From assembly GCF_035917275.1 (NCBI RefSeq), contig NZ_CP108510.1, positions 252,405 through 316,404 on the forward strand: a stretch of DNA of 64,000 bases, read 5' to 3'. Positions 16,301-25,023 of the stretch are shown in pieces. The notes beneath the pieces are model-generated. The model worked only from the letters and a program-made list of their open reading frames with translations. It did not search any database and had not been told where the DNA came from. The first letter of the stretch is position 1, and the number at the start of each line of letters is the position of its first letter. Position numbers and translations under genes: made by a program. This DNA is from Streptomyces sp. NBC_01237. Its GTDB lineage: Bacteria > Actinomycetota > Actinomycetes > Streptomycetales > Streptomycetaceae.

Positions 16301-19196
16301 CGTCCAGGAGGCTGCTGTTCTCGTCGACCAGCTCGGGCGGGAGCTCCGCCCGTTCGGCGACCAGCGCGCGCAGGACGTCGAGTGCCGACTCCCCCGCCGA
16401 GCTGCCGGCCGGTGCGGGGGCGCCGCCGCCGGAGCTCTCCGTACGGGGGGCGCGGGCGGCGGGCAGGGCGACATCGGGCGCCTGCTCGCAGGGGTTGGTC
16501 AGGAAGCTGAACTCGGCGCCGATCTCCAGCGGCCGCGTCAGCCGGTCGTTGAAGAGCCGCTCGTGGATGAGCGGGGCGCCCAGCACATAGGCGGCGCCGA
16601 CGACCTGGAGCAGTCCGCGCAGGGACTCGTCGTCGGTGTTCAGGGCGACGGCCGGTACGTCGGAGGTGGCCGCGGCCATGCCGGAGAGCACCCGGCCGGG
16701 GCCGACCTCGATGAACAGGTCGACGTCGGCGGCGGCCGACCGTACCGCCTGGGTGAACAGCACCGGGTCGGTGATCTGCTGCCGCAGCAGCTTGGCGAGG
16801 TCGGCGTCGCTCTCCAGTTCCTCGCCGGTGACGGTGGAGACGACCCGGCGCTCCACCTCGTCCAGGCGCGCTTCGTCGAGCCAGTCGCCGAAGGAGTCGG
16901 CGGCCGGGGCGACGAGGGGCGAGTGGAAGGCGTGCGAGACCGGCAGGCGGGTGCAGGTGACACCGGCCTGTCCGGCCCGTTCGGCGACGGTGGCGATGTC
17001 GTCGACGGGTCCGGCGACGACGGTCTGCTGGGGGCCGTTGTACCCGGAGATGACGACGGGGAGCGCTTCGATGAGCGCCCCCGCCTGTTCGGGGGTGGTG
17101 GCCAGGGAGGCCATCGTGCCCGAGGCGCTGTGCTCGGCCATGGCCGCACCGCGGACCCGGGCCGCCTCCAGCAGGGTGGTGGCGTCCAGGGCGCCCGCCC
17201 AGTGCAGGGCGGAGAGTTCGCCGAGGCTGTGGCCGACGGCGACGTCGGCCTCGATGCCGAGTGCGTCCAGGACGCGCAGTGCGGCGGTGGAGCCGGTGAC
17301 GATGCGGGGCTGGGCCACGTCGGTGGCGACCATGTCGCCGGTGGTGGGCAGCTTGGCCCGGGTGTACACCTCGGCGGCCTCGGTGAAGCGGCGGGCGAGT
17401 GCGCCGCCGCCGGTCGAGGTGCCGGAGCCCTGGCCCGGGAAGAGGAAGCCGATGCGGGCCTCCTCGGTGGCCCGGCCGAGGAAGGTGCGGCCGTCCGGGG
17501 AAAGCGTGATGGGTGAGCCGGCGCCCGTGTCCGTCGCGTCGGCCAGCCTGCGCAGCCGCAGTTCGGCGTCCTCCGGCGAGGTGACGACGACGGCCGCCCG
17601 GTGGGGCAGTTCACGCAGTTCGCGCTGGAGGGTGGCGGCCAGGTCGCCGAGCTGGGCGTAGGAGACCTGGGCGGCGAAGTCCGCGACCCGGGTGAGGCGT
17701 TCCTTGAGCGCCTGCGGTGATTCGGCGTCCAGGAGCAGCAGTTCGGCGTCCTGGAGGGAGTTGGCCAGGGTGGTGGCGCGGCGGCTGACGGCCGGCCGTT
17801 TGGCGGGGACCGCCTTGTCGAGGACGACATGGGTGTTGATGCCGCCGAATCCCATGGCGGTGATCCCGGCGCGCAGCGGTGCGTTCCTGGGCCATGCCTC
17901 CGCCTTGCGCAGGACCCGCAGGTTGGCCGACTCGTCGGTGAGCAGCTCGTGCGGGTCGACGCAGCCGATGGCGGGCGGCAGCATCGCGGCGTCCAGGGCC
18001 ATCGCGGCCTTGATCAGTCCGGCGATTCCGGCGGCGGCCTTGGTGTGGCCGATCATGCCCTTGATGGAGCTGATCACGGCGGTGGGGGCGTTCGGGTCGG
18101 CCTTCGCACGGGCGCCCATGATCGCCGTGAGTTCGGTCGCGTCGCCGACGGCGGTGCCGGTGCCGTGGCCCTCGAAGAGCGGGACGGTGTCGATGCCGAA
18201 GCCGGCCCGCTCGTAGGCCCGGTCCATGGCGAGCTGGTATCCGCTGACCTCGGGGCGGGTGATGCCGCCCTGGCCGTCGGAGGAGATGCCCCAGCCGGCG
18301 ATGGACGCGTAGACGCGGTGTCCCGCGGCGAGTGCGTCCTCCTCACGCATCAGGACGATCATTCCGCAGCCCTCGCCCGGCCAGAAGCCGTTGGAGCCGC
18401 GGTCGTAGAGCCGCATCTCCTTCTTGGCGAGTGCTCCGGTCTTGGCGAAGCCGATGATCTCGAAGGGGTCGATGGACAGGTCGACGCCACCGGCGACCGC
18501 GACGTCGAGGTCGCCGTTCAGCAGCGAGGTGGAGGCGGTGGTGACCGACAGGAGCGAGGAGGAGCAGGCGCCGTCGACGGTGTAGCCGCCGCCGTTGAGG
18601 TCGAAGTGGTTGCAGATCCGTCCGGCGATGGTGTTCGACAGGCCGCCCGCGAGGGTGTCCTCGTCGATGGCGGGGAACGGCTTCTTGTAGGCGTCCTCCA
18701 CCCCTTCGAGGAATTCGCCGAGGCGGTCGTCGCTCCAGTCCTGTCCCTTGAGGGCGTCGGCGAGCACCCGGCGTACGTACGGCCAGCGCAGCCGCATCAC
18801 GTTGGCGCGGGAGAACTCACCGGTGAGGGTGTTGCCGACGATGACGCCGGTGCGCTCCTTGGGCAGCCCCTCCCCGACCGGGAAGCCCGCGTCGGCCAGT
18901 GCCCGGGTGGCGGTGTCCAGGGCGAGCCAGTGCGTCAGGTCGGTGGAGCGGTAGGTGCTGCCCGCGATGCGGTGGGCGATCCGGTCGAACTCGTACCCTT
19001 CGAGGACCGCGGCGTTCCGGGCGTAGAACTTGTCCGGGACCGTGGGGTCCGGGTCGTAGTAGTCGTCCAGGCGCATGCGTACGTCGGGCAGCTTGCGGAA
19101 GGCGCGCCGTCCGGCGACCGCGTTCTCCCACAGTTCGCGTGGGGTGGTGGCATCGGGGTAGCTGCACGCCACCCCGACTATCGCGATCCTGCTCAT
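13383..19196 (-). CDS. pksE: Iterative enediyne polyketide synthase
   Basis: A 1937-residue single-module iterative PKS that builds the enediyne polyene. Domains in order: ketosynthase (1-460; Cys211, His344, His384), acyltransferase (about 585-890; GHSLG, Ser657), acyl carrier protein (about 940-1010; Ser971 in LHMSSI), ketoreductase (about 1195-1400; TGGGKGI), dehydratase (about 1460-1700; His1478 in DHLLDGN), and a C-terminal integrated phosphopantetheinyl transferase (ACDVE and WGAVECLRKAG). All catalytic residues that I can place are present. Length and order match SgcE-type synthases. The ATG at 19196 overlaps the stop of the UnbU gene, so translation is coupled. Confidence 0.97.
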   Translation of the reverse strand: MSRIAIVGVACSYPDATTPRELWENAVAGRRAFRKLPDVRMRLDDYYDPDPTVPDKFYARNAAVLEGYEFDRIAHRIAGSTYRSTDLTHWLALDTATRALADAGFPVGEGLPKERTGVIVGNTLTGEFSRANVMRLRWPYVRRVLADALKGQDWSDDRLGEFLEGVEDAYKKPFPAIDEDTLAGGLSNTIAGRICNHFDLNGGGYTVDGACSSSLLSVTTASTSLLNGDLDVAVAGGVDLSIDPFEIIGFAKTGALAKKEMRLYDRGSNGFWPGEGCGMIVLMREEDALAAGHRVYASIAGWGISSDGQGGITRPEVSGYQLAMDRAYERAGFGIDTVPLFEGHGTGTAVGDATELTAIMGARAKADPNAPTAVISSIKGMIGHTKAAAGIAGLIKAAMALDAAMLPPAIGCVDPHELLTDESANLRVLRKAEAWPRNAPLRAGITAMGFGGINTHVVLDKAVPAKRPAVSRRATTLANSLQDAELLLLDAESPQALKERLTRVADFAAQVSYAQLGDLAATLQRELRELPHRAAVVVTSPEDAELRLRRLADATDTGAGSPITLSPDGRTFLGRATEEARIGFLFPGQGSGTSTGGGALARRFTEAAEVYTRAKLPTTGDMVATDVAQPRIVTGSTAALRVLDALGIEADVAVGHSLGELSALHWAGALDATTLLEAARVRGAAMAEHSASGTMASLATTPEQAGALIEALPVVISGYNGPQQTVVAGPVDDIATVAERAGQAGVTCTRLPVSHAFHSPLVAPAADSFGDWLDEARLDEVERRVVSTVTGEELESDADLAKLLRQQITDPVLFTQAVRSAAADVDLFIEVGPGRVLSGMAAATSDVPAVALNTDDESLRGLLQVVGAAYVLGAPLIHERLFNDRLTRPLEIGAEFSFLTNPCEQAPDVALPAARAPRTESSGGGAPAPAGSSAGESALDVLRALVAERAELPPELVDENSSLLDDLHMSSITVGQIVNQAAVQLGLTAAHVPTNFATATVAELAEALTTLAETGGDGAGTAAVVAGSAAWARPFAVDLDEIALPAAVPGGEKGTWELFTAQDHPFAQDVRRALENAEVGSGVLVCLPPACSREQIAHALNGAKAALAGDRERRFVLVQHGRGAAGLAKTLHLEAPHLRTTVVHTPVAPGAAERVAAEVAATGRFSEVHLAADGSRRVPVLRALPVRAEHSDQILDDSDVLLVTGGGKGITAECALAVARRTGVKLAVLGRSDPARDEDLAANLRRMADSGATVRYAAADVTDPARVAEAVAELTDALGPVTAVLHGAGRNEPAALTGLGMDTVHSTFAPKVDGLRTVLDVVGEENLKLLVTFGSIIGRAGLRGEAHYATANEWLADLTEQVARDNPDCRALCMEWSVWSGIGMGEKLSVVESLSREGIVPVSPDQGVEILLRLISDPDAPVVTVISGRTEGIETVRRDLPPLPLLRFTGAPLVRYHGVELVTEVELNAGTDLYLADHLLDGNLLLPAVFGMEAMVQVASAVTGRTDVPVIEGAQFLRPIVVPPAGTTRIRIAATVTDTDTVDVAIHAEDTGFVAEHFRARLDYSGTPIPDGPPAQVGPDVPAAPLDPAADLYGGVLFQGERFQRLRRFHRAAARHVDADVAIGAPSGWFAGFLPGTLLLADPGMRDALMHGNQVCVPDATLLPSGIERLYPMAAGADLPEEVRYCATERYRDGDTYVYDIAVRTPDGTVVERWEGLTLHAVRKTDGSGPWVAPLLGSYLERTLEEVLGTHIDVAVEPDLPGTGDSTAERRAATARAVQRALGESAEVRYRPDGRPELDGGSHLSAAHGLGVTLGVVAASTVACDVEAVNIRSAADWEGLLGEHGELAALVARETGETPDTAATRVWGAVECLRKAGLLGGVPLTLVPQTRDNWVVLTAGGLRIATFVTSLRNALEPAVFAFLTDGGDTARAPGAEG

Positions 19197-20305
19197 ACGG
19201 GCATCGCCACCTTTTTGTCGTTCTGCGCCCGTGCTGCCGCGCACTTGCCGTGGAAGCAGGTGCCGTCCTTGCACGGGTCACCGGAGGGGACCGCCGCGAC
19301 GACGGGTACGGGGGCGTGCGCCGGTACATGAGCGGGTACGGCGGCGAGCTGCTCGGCCGGTTTCGCCGGAGCCTGCTCGGCCTGCTGTGCCTGCTTGGCC
19401 TCCGCGGCGCGCTGCTTGGCCAGGAAGTGCAGGGCCCACAGGTAGCCGCCGCGGATCAGGCAGACGAGTGCGGTGGCGAAGAAGATGCCGTACGCGATGC
19501 CGAGCCCGGTCAGCACGCCGTACATCGCGGCGACGCCGCCGCCGAAGGCGATCTGGGAGGAGCGCTTGGAGGGCGAGGTACCGGGGTCGGTGACCATGTA
19601 GTTGGTGAAGAGGATGAAGGCCACCCCGGTCATCATGCCGAGCGCCGAGGGGATGGAGGTCCCCATGACGAGGCCGCGGATGACGGCCTGGAGGGCGAAG
19701 CCGACCAGCCAGGCGCTGATCAGCCACATACGGCCCGTCAGCTTCGCGTTCAGCATGGTGCCCAGGGTCAGGATGATCGCCGGGAGGACCCAGTCGGCGG
19801 GGCCGTACAGGTACTCGGTGAAGTGGTACGGCGGGGCGATGCTGGCCCACGGGAAGAGCAGCAGGATCATCGCGATGCCGAAGTTCGACGGGTTCATGTA
19901 GTGCCGCATGCGGCCCTTGAGCGGGGCGCGGAGCACCCACTTGGTGCCGACGGCGACGATGACGCCGAACATCATGACCCAGACGCGGTCGTTGACGTAC
20001 GTGAGCATGTTCACCGCGAGTCCGGTGATGTGCGCGGGGAAGAGGAACTCCACCATCCCCTTGAAGCCGCCGCCCGCGTAGCGGGGTGCGCGCTTCTCGC
20101 CGCGGGCGCTGAGCGCCTCCAGGCCGATCTCCACCGTGTAGGCGGTGATGACCGCGATGAAGGGCCACAGCCAGGGCTGCTCGAAGCCGAGGAAGGTGTA
20201 CCCGGCGATGTTGAGGATGGAGATGGAGATCGCGAACCGGCGGAGCGCGGTGACGACTTTGACGTTGTGCCGTGGGGCGGCAGCGGTGGTCTGTTCGGCA
20301 GGCAC
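19193..20305 (-). CDS. unbU: UnbU-type integral membrane protein of the enediyne cassette
   Basis: A 370-residue protein with about eight membrane segments between residues 25 and 275, similar in type to RnfD/NqrB subunits, which bind flavin and move electrons or ions. UnbU is one of the proteins conserved beside every enediyne PKS. The cytosolic C-terminal tail is long, Ala/Pro-rich and ends with three spaced cysteines (CKDGTCFHGKC), which suggests a metal or Fe-S site. Start GTG 20305 follows AAGGAG. It sits between UnbV and the PKS and is coupled to the PKS by overlap. Possible roles are redox supply, transport or self-protection; none is shown by the sequence. Confidence 0.88.
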   Translation of the reverse strand: MPAEQTTAAAPRHNVKVVTALRRFAISISILNIAGYTFLGFEQPWLWPFIAVITAYTVEIGLEALSARGEKRAPRYAGGGFKGMVEFLFPAHITGLAVNMLTYVNDRVWVMMFGVIVAVGTKWVLRAPLKGRMRHYMNPSNFGIAMILLLFPWASIAPPYHFTEYLYGPADWVLPAIILTLGTMLNAKLTGRMWLISAWLVGFALQAVIRGLVMGTSIPSALGMMTGVAFILFTNYMVTDPGTSPSKRSSQIAFGGGVAAMYGVLTGLGIAYGIFFATALVCLIRGGYLWALHFLAKQRAAEAKQAQQAEQAPAKPAEQLAAVPAHVPAHAPVPVVAAVPSGDPCKDGTCFHGKCAAARAQNDKKVAMPV

Positions 20306-20307
20306 GG

Positions 20308-22236
20308 TCACTTCTCCTTGGCATCGGTGCCGAGCTGGAGGGAGTGCCAGCCGGGGCTCAACTGGAGTTCCTTGTTGCGCACCTGTCCGGTGCGGTCGCG
20401 CCAGGTCAGGTGGGTCTGCACCGGTCCGTCGGCCTCCTTGCCGAGGCCGATGTGCACGTCCTGACTGCGCTTGCCGGAGTGGCCGCTGCCGCCGTCGACG
20501 CGGCCGATCCGGGTGCTGCCGTCGGAGAGGGTGACGGTGACCTGTGCGCCGATCACGGGCGAGCCGGCCTCGTCGGTGAGGTTGAGGCCCAGGAAGTCCC
20601 CGGCGTTCTCGCTCATGTTGCAGTAGAAGACCGGGTCCTCCCACTGGCGGGCCACGACCAGGTCGAGGCGGCCGTCGCCGTCGGCGTCACCGGTGGCGAT
20701 GCCGCGGGTGGGCACGGGCACGGCCAGGCCGAGCTGCTTGGACAGGTCGCTGTAGGCTTCGCCGTCCTTGTTCTTGACGTAGAAGCGGATGTGCTGGTCA
20801 CCGGCGAGGTCGTCGCCCTCTTCCACGTTGGGCCAGAAGTAGGGGTGCTTGACCAGACCGTCGTTGGCGGTGGCGAGCTCCTGGAGCTGGGCCCAGCGGT
20901 TGCGCTTGCCCTTGACGAAGCCGACGGCCTGGGTGATCTCCTGGATGCCGTTGTTGTCGAAGTCGCCCATCTTCACGTCCCAGCCCCAGCCGGACCAGGC
21001 GAGGTTGAGCGGGGCGCTCTCGTCCTTGTACGGGGCGACGCCGTCGCGGAACTTGGCCCGCAGGTCGGCCTTGTCCTTGGCCGTGCCGATGAAGGCGAAG
21101 TTCGACTCCTGGATACCGAAGGACGTGGTGATGTTGGAGACGAACGCGTCGTACACGCCGTCGTTGTCCAGGTCACCGAAGTCGACGCCCATGCCCTTGA
21201 AGGAGCTGCGGCCGATCTCCTTGGACTTCGGGGTGGTCGCGGTGTGCTTGGCCTTGACCTGGCTGAACTTGAACTTCCCGGGCGTCGACTTGTTGTAGAG
21301 GAGCGCCGAGGTCCCGAAGTCGTGCGCGAGGTAGATCTCGGGGCGCTGGTCGCCGTCGAGGTCGGTGGCGGAGACGGCGAGTGTCCAGCCCTTGTCGATG
21401 GAGTCCGGCAGGACGTTCTTGATCTCCTGGTAGCCGGACGCGGTCCAGCGGAAGAAGTGACCGCCGCCGCCGTTCTGGGCGTGCGACAGCGAGTCGTTCA
21501 TCGTCACACCGCCGTCCTTGGTGTCGTCCAGGACGGGGCTGTCGGGGAAGTAGTTGCCGATGTAGATGTCGTTGTGTCCGTCGCCGTCGAAGTCGGCGAC
21601 GGCCGCGGCGTTGGAGTTCCACAGCGGGCCGGTGTAGACGTTGCCGCCGTTGCCGGGCACCAGCTCGACGGGCTCGAAGCGCTCGGCGCTCACCGGTGTC
21701 CCGGCCTCCACGGCGTCCTTCTTCGCCTGGAAGATGACGGGGGTGCGGCCCCAGTAGTAGACGAGGAGGTCGGTGGCGCCGTCCTCGTTGTAGTCGCCGG
21801 GGACACAGCCGATCGGGGCCGTGATGTCGCTCTTGGGCAGCGGCGACGGGTCGAGTGCGAACGGGGCGTACGTCGGGCTCTTGCGGCCGGGCACCGGGGC
21901 GGGCGTGACCACGGCCTGGTCGATCTGCGGGTCGGTGATGCAGAGGTCGTTGGGCAGCCCGTCGCCGTCGATGTCGTTCATCGCGACACCCGCGCCGACC
22001 GAGGAGATCCAGGCCTCGATGTGCTTGTACGCCTTGTTCACCTTGCGGACGGTCTGCTGCTTGAATCCGCCCGGCATGGCTATCGCCATCGGCTCGAAGG
22101 CGAAATTCTGGGCCAGTTCCGCTTTTTCCGATGCACTCGACTCATGCGGTTTCACCGCATAAAAGGTGCTGACCATAAGAGCCAGTGCCACGACTCCGGG
22201 CGCCTGCTTTCGCAGCCAGGAAATTGGGTGTGTCAT
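20308..22236 (-). CDS. unbV: UnbV-type protein with FG-GAP repeats (enediyne cassette, E4 type)
   Basis: A 642-residue secreted or membrane-anchored protein. A hydrophobic anchor at residues 11-28 is followed by at least seven calcium-binding FG-GAP-like repeats (for example DIDGDGLPND, DYNEDGATDL, DFDGDGHNDI, DLDGDQRPEI, DLDNDGVYDA, DADGDGRLDL), then the C-terminal ASPIC/UnbV domain. The repeats predict a beta-propeller outside the membrane. UnbV is a fixed member of the enediyne cassette, but its reaction is not established. It overlaps the upstream DUF1702 gene by ATGA and is separated by two bases from UnbU, so the three probably form one complex. Confidence 0.93.
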   Translation of the reverse strand: MTHPISWLRKQAPGVVALALMVSTFYAVKPHESSASEKAELAQNFAFEPMAIAMPGGFKQQTVRKVNKAYKHIEAWISSVGAGVAMNDIDGDGLPNDLCITDPQIDQAVVTPAPVPGRKSPTYAPFALDPSPLPKSDITAPIGCVPGDYNEDGATDLLVYYWGRTPVIFQAKKDAVEAGTPVSAERFEPVELVPGNGGNVYTGPLWNSNAAAVADFDGDGHNDIYIGNYFPDSPVLDDTKDGGVTMNDSLSHAQNGGGGHFFRWTASGYQEIKNVLPDSIDKGWTLAVSATDLDGDQRPEIYLAHDFGTSALLYNKSTPGKFKFSQVKAKHTATTPKSKEIGRSSFKGMGVDFGDLDNDGVYDAFVSNITTSFGIQESNFAFIGTAKDKADLRAKFRDGVAPYKDESAPLNLAWSGWGWDVKMGDFDNNGIQEITQAVGFVKGKRNRWAQLQELATANDGLVKHPYFWPNVEEGDDLAGDQHIRFYVKNKDGEAYSDLSKQLGLAVPVPTRGIATGDADGDGRLDLVVARQWEDPVFYCNMSENAGDFLGLNLTDEAGSPVIGAQVTVTLSDGSTRIGRVDGGSGHSGKRSQDVHIGLGKEADGPVQTHLTWRDRTGQVRNKELQLSPGWHSLQLGTDAKEK

Positions 22237-23219
22237 GCGACGGCGCCTTTCTGCGCGTGCGGAACGGAGGTGATCGCGGCGGCGATGTGCTGCCGCCAGG
22301 TCTCGAAGGCCGGGATGTCGCCGCCGTCGCAGCCCGCGGGCGCCGAGTCGGTGCACACCCGCGCGGCTTCCTCGGGGGTACGGCCGCCGCACAGGACGCG
22401 GGCCGCCACATGCGTATGGGCGATCGTCGTGCCCGCCCGCTCGCGCGCCTCGCAGGCGAACGCGGAGCCCTGCGCCAGGTTCGGCCGGTGCACGCCCGCG
22501 TGCTCGGCGAAGCGCAGCAGCTCGTCCGCGTCGGCGCTGCCCGCGTAGGTGCAGGCGAGTCCGGCACCGGCGTACATGTCGCCGTGACGGTGGGCGGGGT
22601 AGGCGCCGATGAGTCCGGCGACGACGTCGGGGTCGGTGCCGCCGACGAACCACAGGGCGCGGCCGATGCCCTGGTCGATGACGCGGGCGCTGTAGGCGTC
22701 CGGGCCGCCCTTCCAGCTGAAGGGGTGGTCCTGGCCGGGGTCGCGGACGTAGGCGTCGGTCTTGAAGTACGCCTGGTGGAAGCCGTATCCGTCCAGGATC
22801 AGCCAGCGCAGCACCGGGTCGGTCCCGGTCACGTCGGGCCACAGGAACTTCGGCAGCCTGGCCATCGCCCAGCCGACGCCGACGTAGATCATGTAGTTGT
22901 GGTGCCGGCCCTCGCCCTCCAGGATTCCGGTCAGCCGCTTGCTGCTGCCCGTCAGCGAGTCGAGCATGACGGCGCCCATACCGGCGCCCTCGTAGGCGAA
23001 CCCGCGGAAGGCCCGGGGAACGGTCTCCAGCCATTCGACGGCCTGGTCCGCGGAACGCGCCTCGACCGCATAGGCGTACCCCTGGAGGAAACTCGCCCCG
23101 ACGGATTCCAGCTGCTGTTTGGCCTCCGCGTTCTTGACGTGGAATCCGCGTGTTTCCAGCTGCGTTTCCCGGACATTGGGTGTGAGGACTCGGCGCCTCA
23201 GCGCACGCAAGATGGACAC
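22233..23219 (-). CDS. DUF1702 enediyne-cassette protein (E3-like)
   Basis: A 328-residue DUF1702 protein, one of two in the operon. Shared blocks include FRGFAYEGAGMGAVMLDSLTG, YVGVGWAMARLP, DGYGFHQAYF and DQGIGRALWF, each matched in the second copy (23315-24298). These proteins occur almost only with enediyne PKSs and are needed for making the core, with unknown chemistry; conserved Gly/Tyr/His patches suggest an enzyme or a scaffold. It overlaps UnbV by four bases. The 95-base gap upstream holds an inverted repeat at 23259-23291. Confidence 0.92.
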   Translation of the reverse strand: MSILRALRRRVLTPNVRETQLETRGFHVKNAEAKQQLESVGASFLQGYAYAVEARSADQAVEWLETVPRAFRGFAYEGAGMGAVMLDSLTGSSKRLTGILEGEGRHHNYMIYVGVGWAMARLPKFLWPDVTGTDPVLRWLILDGYGFHQAYFKTDAYVRDPGQDHPFSWKGGPDAYSARVIDQGIGRALWFVGGTDPDVVAGLIGAYPAHRHGDMYAGAGLACTYAGSADADELLRFAEHAGVHRPNLAQGSAFACEARERAGTTIAHTHVAARVLCGGRTPEEAARVCTDSAPAGCDGGDIPAFETWRQHIAAAITSVPHAQKGAVA

Positions 23220-23258
23220 CTAAAAGACCGCCCCTCGATTCCTTTACCTGAATTTCCC

Positions 23259-23291
23259 GTACACTTAATCGAACATATTCAATCGGTGTAC
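23259..23291. promoter_or_regulatory. Inverted repeat GTACAC-N21-GTGTAC between the two DUF1702 genes
   Basis: Perfect six-base arms lie in the unusually AT-rich 95-base gap between the two cassette genes. The gap is the only clear break in the operon between 24.3 and 11.0 kb, so an internal promoter with an operator here is plausible. Confidence 0.35.
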
Positions 23292-23314
23292 CCGGCCGTC
23301 TACTCCAGAAATGC

Positions 23315-24298
23315 TCAACGGGCATTCACGAGCAGTTGTTCACGCACCGCGCGACGCCAGAGTTCGTACGTGGGGACCTCGCCGTCCGCGCTCGGCTCGG
23401 GTGCGGCGTCGTCCGCGAGCGCGGCCGCCGCCTCGACGGTGATCCCGGCCAGCGCGTGCAGCGCGGTCCGGGTGTGCTCGGGGATGGTGGAGGAGAAGTG
23501 ACGGGCCTTCGCCGCGAAGACGGAGCCCTGCGCCACATGGCCGCGCAGTTCGCCGGCCTCGGAGCGCAGCGCGGCCAGGTCGTCGGCCGTGGAGCAGCCC
23601 GCGAAGGTGGCGGCCAGTCCGACGCCCGCCCACAGATCCGGCCGGCGTTCGGAGGCGAACCTGCGCACGGCGGCGCAGACATGCTCGACCTGCGCGCCGT
23701 GGATGAACCACAGGGCGCGCCCGATGCCCTGGTCCACCGCCCGCTGGAAGTAGTCCGGGTGCCCGTCCCAGGCGTACGGGGTGTCCAGGCGCTGCTCGTC
23801 GACCCAGCGGGCGGGGTCGAAGTAGGCGCGGTCGAAGCCGTAGCCGTCGACGGCGAGCCAGGTCATCGGCGGGTAGAACTCCTCGCCGTCGAGCTCGTCG
23901 GGCATGACCTTCTTCCACAGCGGTCTCGGCAGCTTCGCCATGGCGAAGCCGATGCCGATGTAGTTGAGGAAGATGTGCCGCCGACCGGCGCCCTGGAGGA
24001 GTTCCCGGGTGCGCCCGCCGCGGCCGGGCATCGAGTCCCGGATGACCGAGGCCATGGTCGCGCCCTCGTAGGCGAAGCCCTGCACCTCCAGGTCGACCAG
24101 CGACAGCCGCCGCTCGATCTCCCACAGGTCCTTCGACTCGATGCCCCACTCGAAACCGGTCACCACCGCCTGTGGGATGCTCTCCAGCTCTGTGGTGGCG
24201 GCGGTTTCGACGACCGGAAAACCACGGCCCGCGAAGCTCACGTCGCGCAGGGACGGAGCCATGATCAGTCTTCGCAGAGAGCCCATTGCCGTTGCCAC
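23315..24298 (-). CDS. DUF1702 enediyne-cassette protein (E5/UnbL-like)
   Basis: A 327-residue DUF1702 protein and the first gene of the main operon. It carries the same landmarks as its neighbour (VQGFAYEGATMASVI, NYIGIGFAMAKLP, DGYGFDRAYFD, DQGIGRALWFI) at low overall identity, so the two are ancient paralogs with separate roles. The start GTG 24298 follows AGGAGG at six bases; ATG 24286 is a weaker alternative. The family is conserved beside enediyne PKSs; its biochemical role is not known to me. Confidence 0.92.
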   Translation of the reverse strand: MATAMGSLRRLIMAPSLRDVSFAGRGFPVVETAATTELESIPQAVVTGFEWGIESKDLWEIERRLSLVDLEVQGFAYEGATMASVIRDSMPGRGGRTRELLQGAGRRHIFLNYIGIGFAMAKLPRPLWKKVMPDELDGEEFYPPMTWLAVDGYGFDRAYFDPARWVDEQRLDTPYAWDGHPDYFQRAVDQGIGRALWFIHGAQVEHVCAAVRRFASERRPDLWAGVGLAATFAGCSTADDLAALRSEAGELRGHVAQGSVFAAKARHFSSTIPEHTRTALHALAGITVEAAAALADDAAPEPSADGEVPTYELWRRAVREQLLVNAR

Positions 24299-24437
24299 GC
24301 GGTGCCTCCTCGACCGGCCACCAGGGGGGTGGCGACGGGCCTCATGGTCGGGCGGCGGCAAAGATCAGGGCATCTTCGCAAATGCGCAACACCTGTGTGC
24401 TGAAAGGGGTTTGAGGGCACCGGAAGGGCGTGTCAAC

Positions 24438-24881
24438 TCAGCGCGTGCGGCGCACCGCGACCTCTTCGTCATGGATGTCCCGGCCGCACGAGACACACCC
24501 CATCCGCACCTGTACATCGCCGTCGCAGCCGATGTGTTCGGCGCGCCGCGGCGGGCCCAGCTCGGTGGGAAGGTTCCGGTCGCCCCACTGCATCAGGGCG
24601 ACCACGGCCACGGTCAGGTCCCGTCCCATGGGGGTGAGCGGATACTCGTGGCGCACCGGCTTGTCCTGGTACGGCACCCGTTCCATGATGCCGAGATCGA
24701 CGAGGCGGGCGAGCCGGTTGGTCAGTACGTTGCGGGCGATCGGGAGGTGGCCGAGGAACCCGTCGAACCGTTTGACCCCCAGGAGGGCCGAACGGACGAT
24801 CAGCAGGGTCCAGCGCTCCCCGATCACTTCGAGGGCACGGGCAAGCGAGCAGTCCTGTCCTTCATATGTCCGTGGCAGCAT
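24438..24881 (-). CDS. HxlR-family transcriptional regulator
   Basis: A 147-residue winged-helix protein with the HxlR signature: Cys10-SLARALEVIGERWTLLI, a recognition helix in RFDGFLGHLPIARNVLTNRL, and a wing before MERVPYQ. The C-terminal tail has cysteines (GCDGDV...GCVSCGRD) that resemble a metal-ribbon. With the conserved N-terminal Cys this suggests redox, electrophile or metal sensing. It lies upstream of the enediyne operon on the same strand and just left of two divergent membrane-protein genes, so it may control either. Confidence 0.88.
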   Translation of the reverse strand: MLPRTYEGQDCSLARALEVIGERWTLLIVRSALLGVKRFDGFLGHLPIARNVLTNRLARLVDLGIMERVPYQDKPVRHEYPLTPMGRDLTVAVVALMQWGDRNLPTELGPPRRAEHIGCDGDVQVRMGCVSCGRDIHDEEVAVRRTR

Positions 24882-25023
24882 GCCCAGACCGTAACGCGTG
24901 AGTTGCGTGAAAGGACTCGATCGAGTGCCCGCGCGGGCGGATTCGGCAAGCAGGAAGAAGCCCGTACAGGCGCGCGGCTGCTGTGCTGTGATGAGCCACC
25001 GTCCCGGATCATGGAGGTTCAGC

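Noticed and set aside
13665..19331. Several long open frames on the plus strand opposite the PKS gene (674, 503 and 500 codons)
   Set aside because: They are antisense shadows of a high-GC coding sequence; the minus strand encodes a complete PKS with all catalytic motifs.
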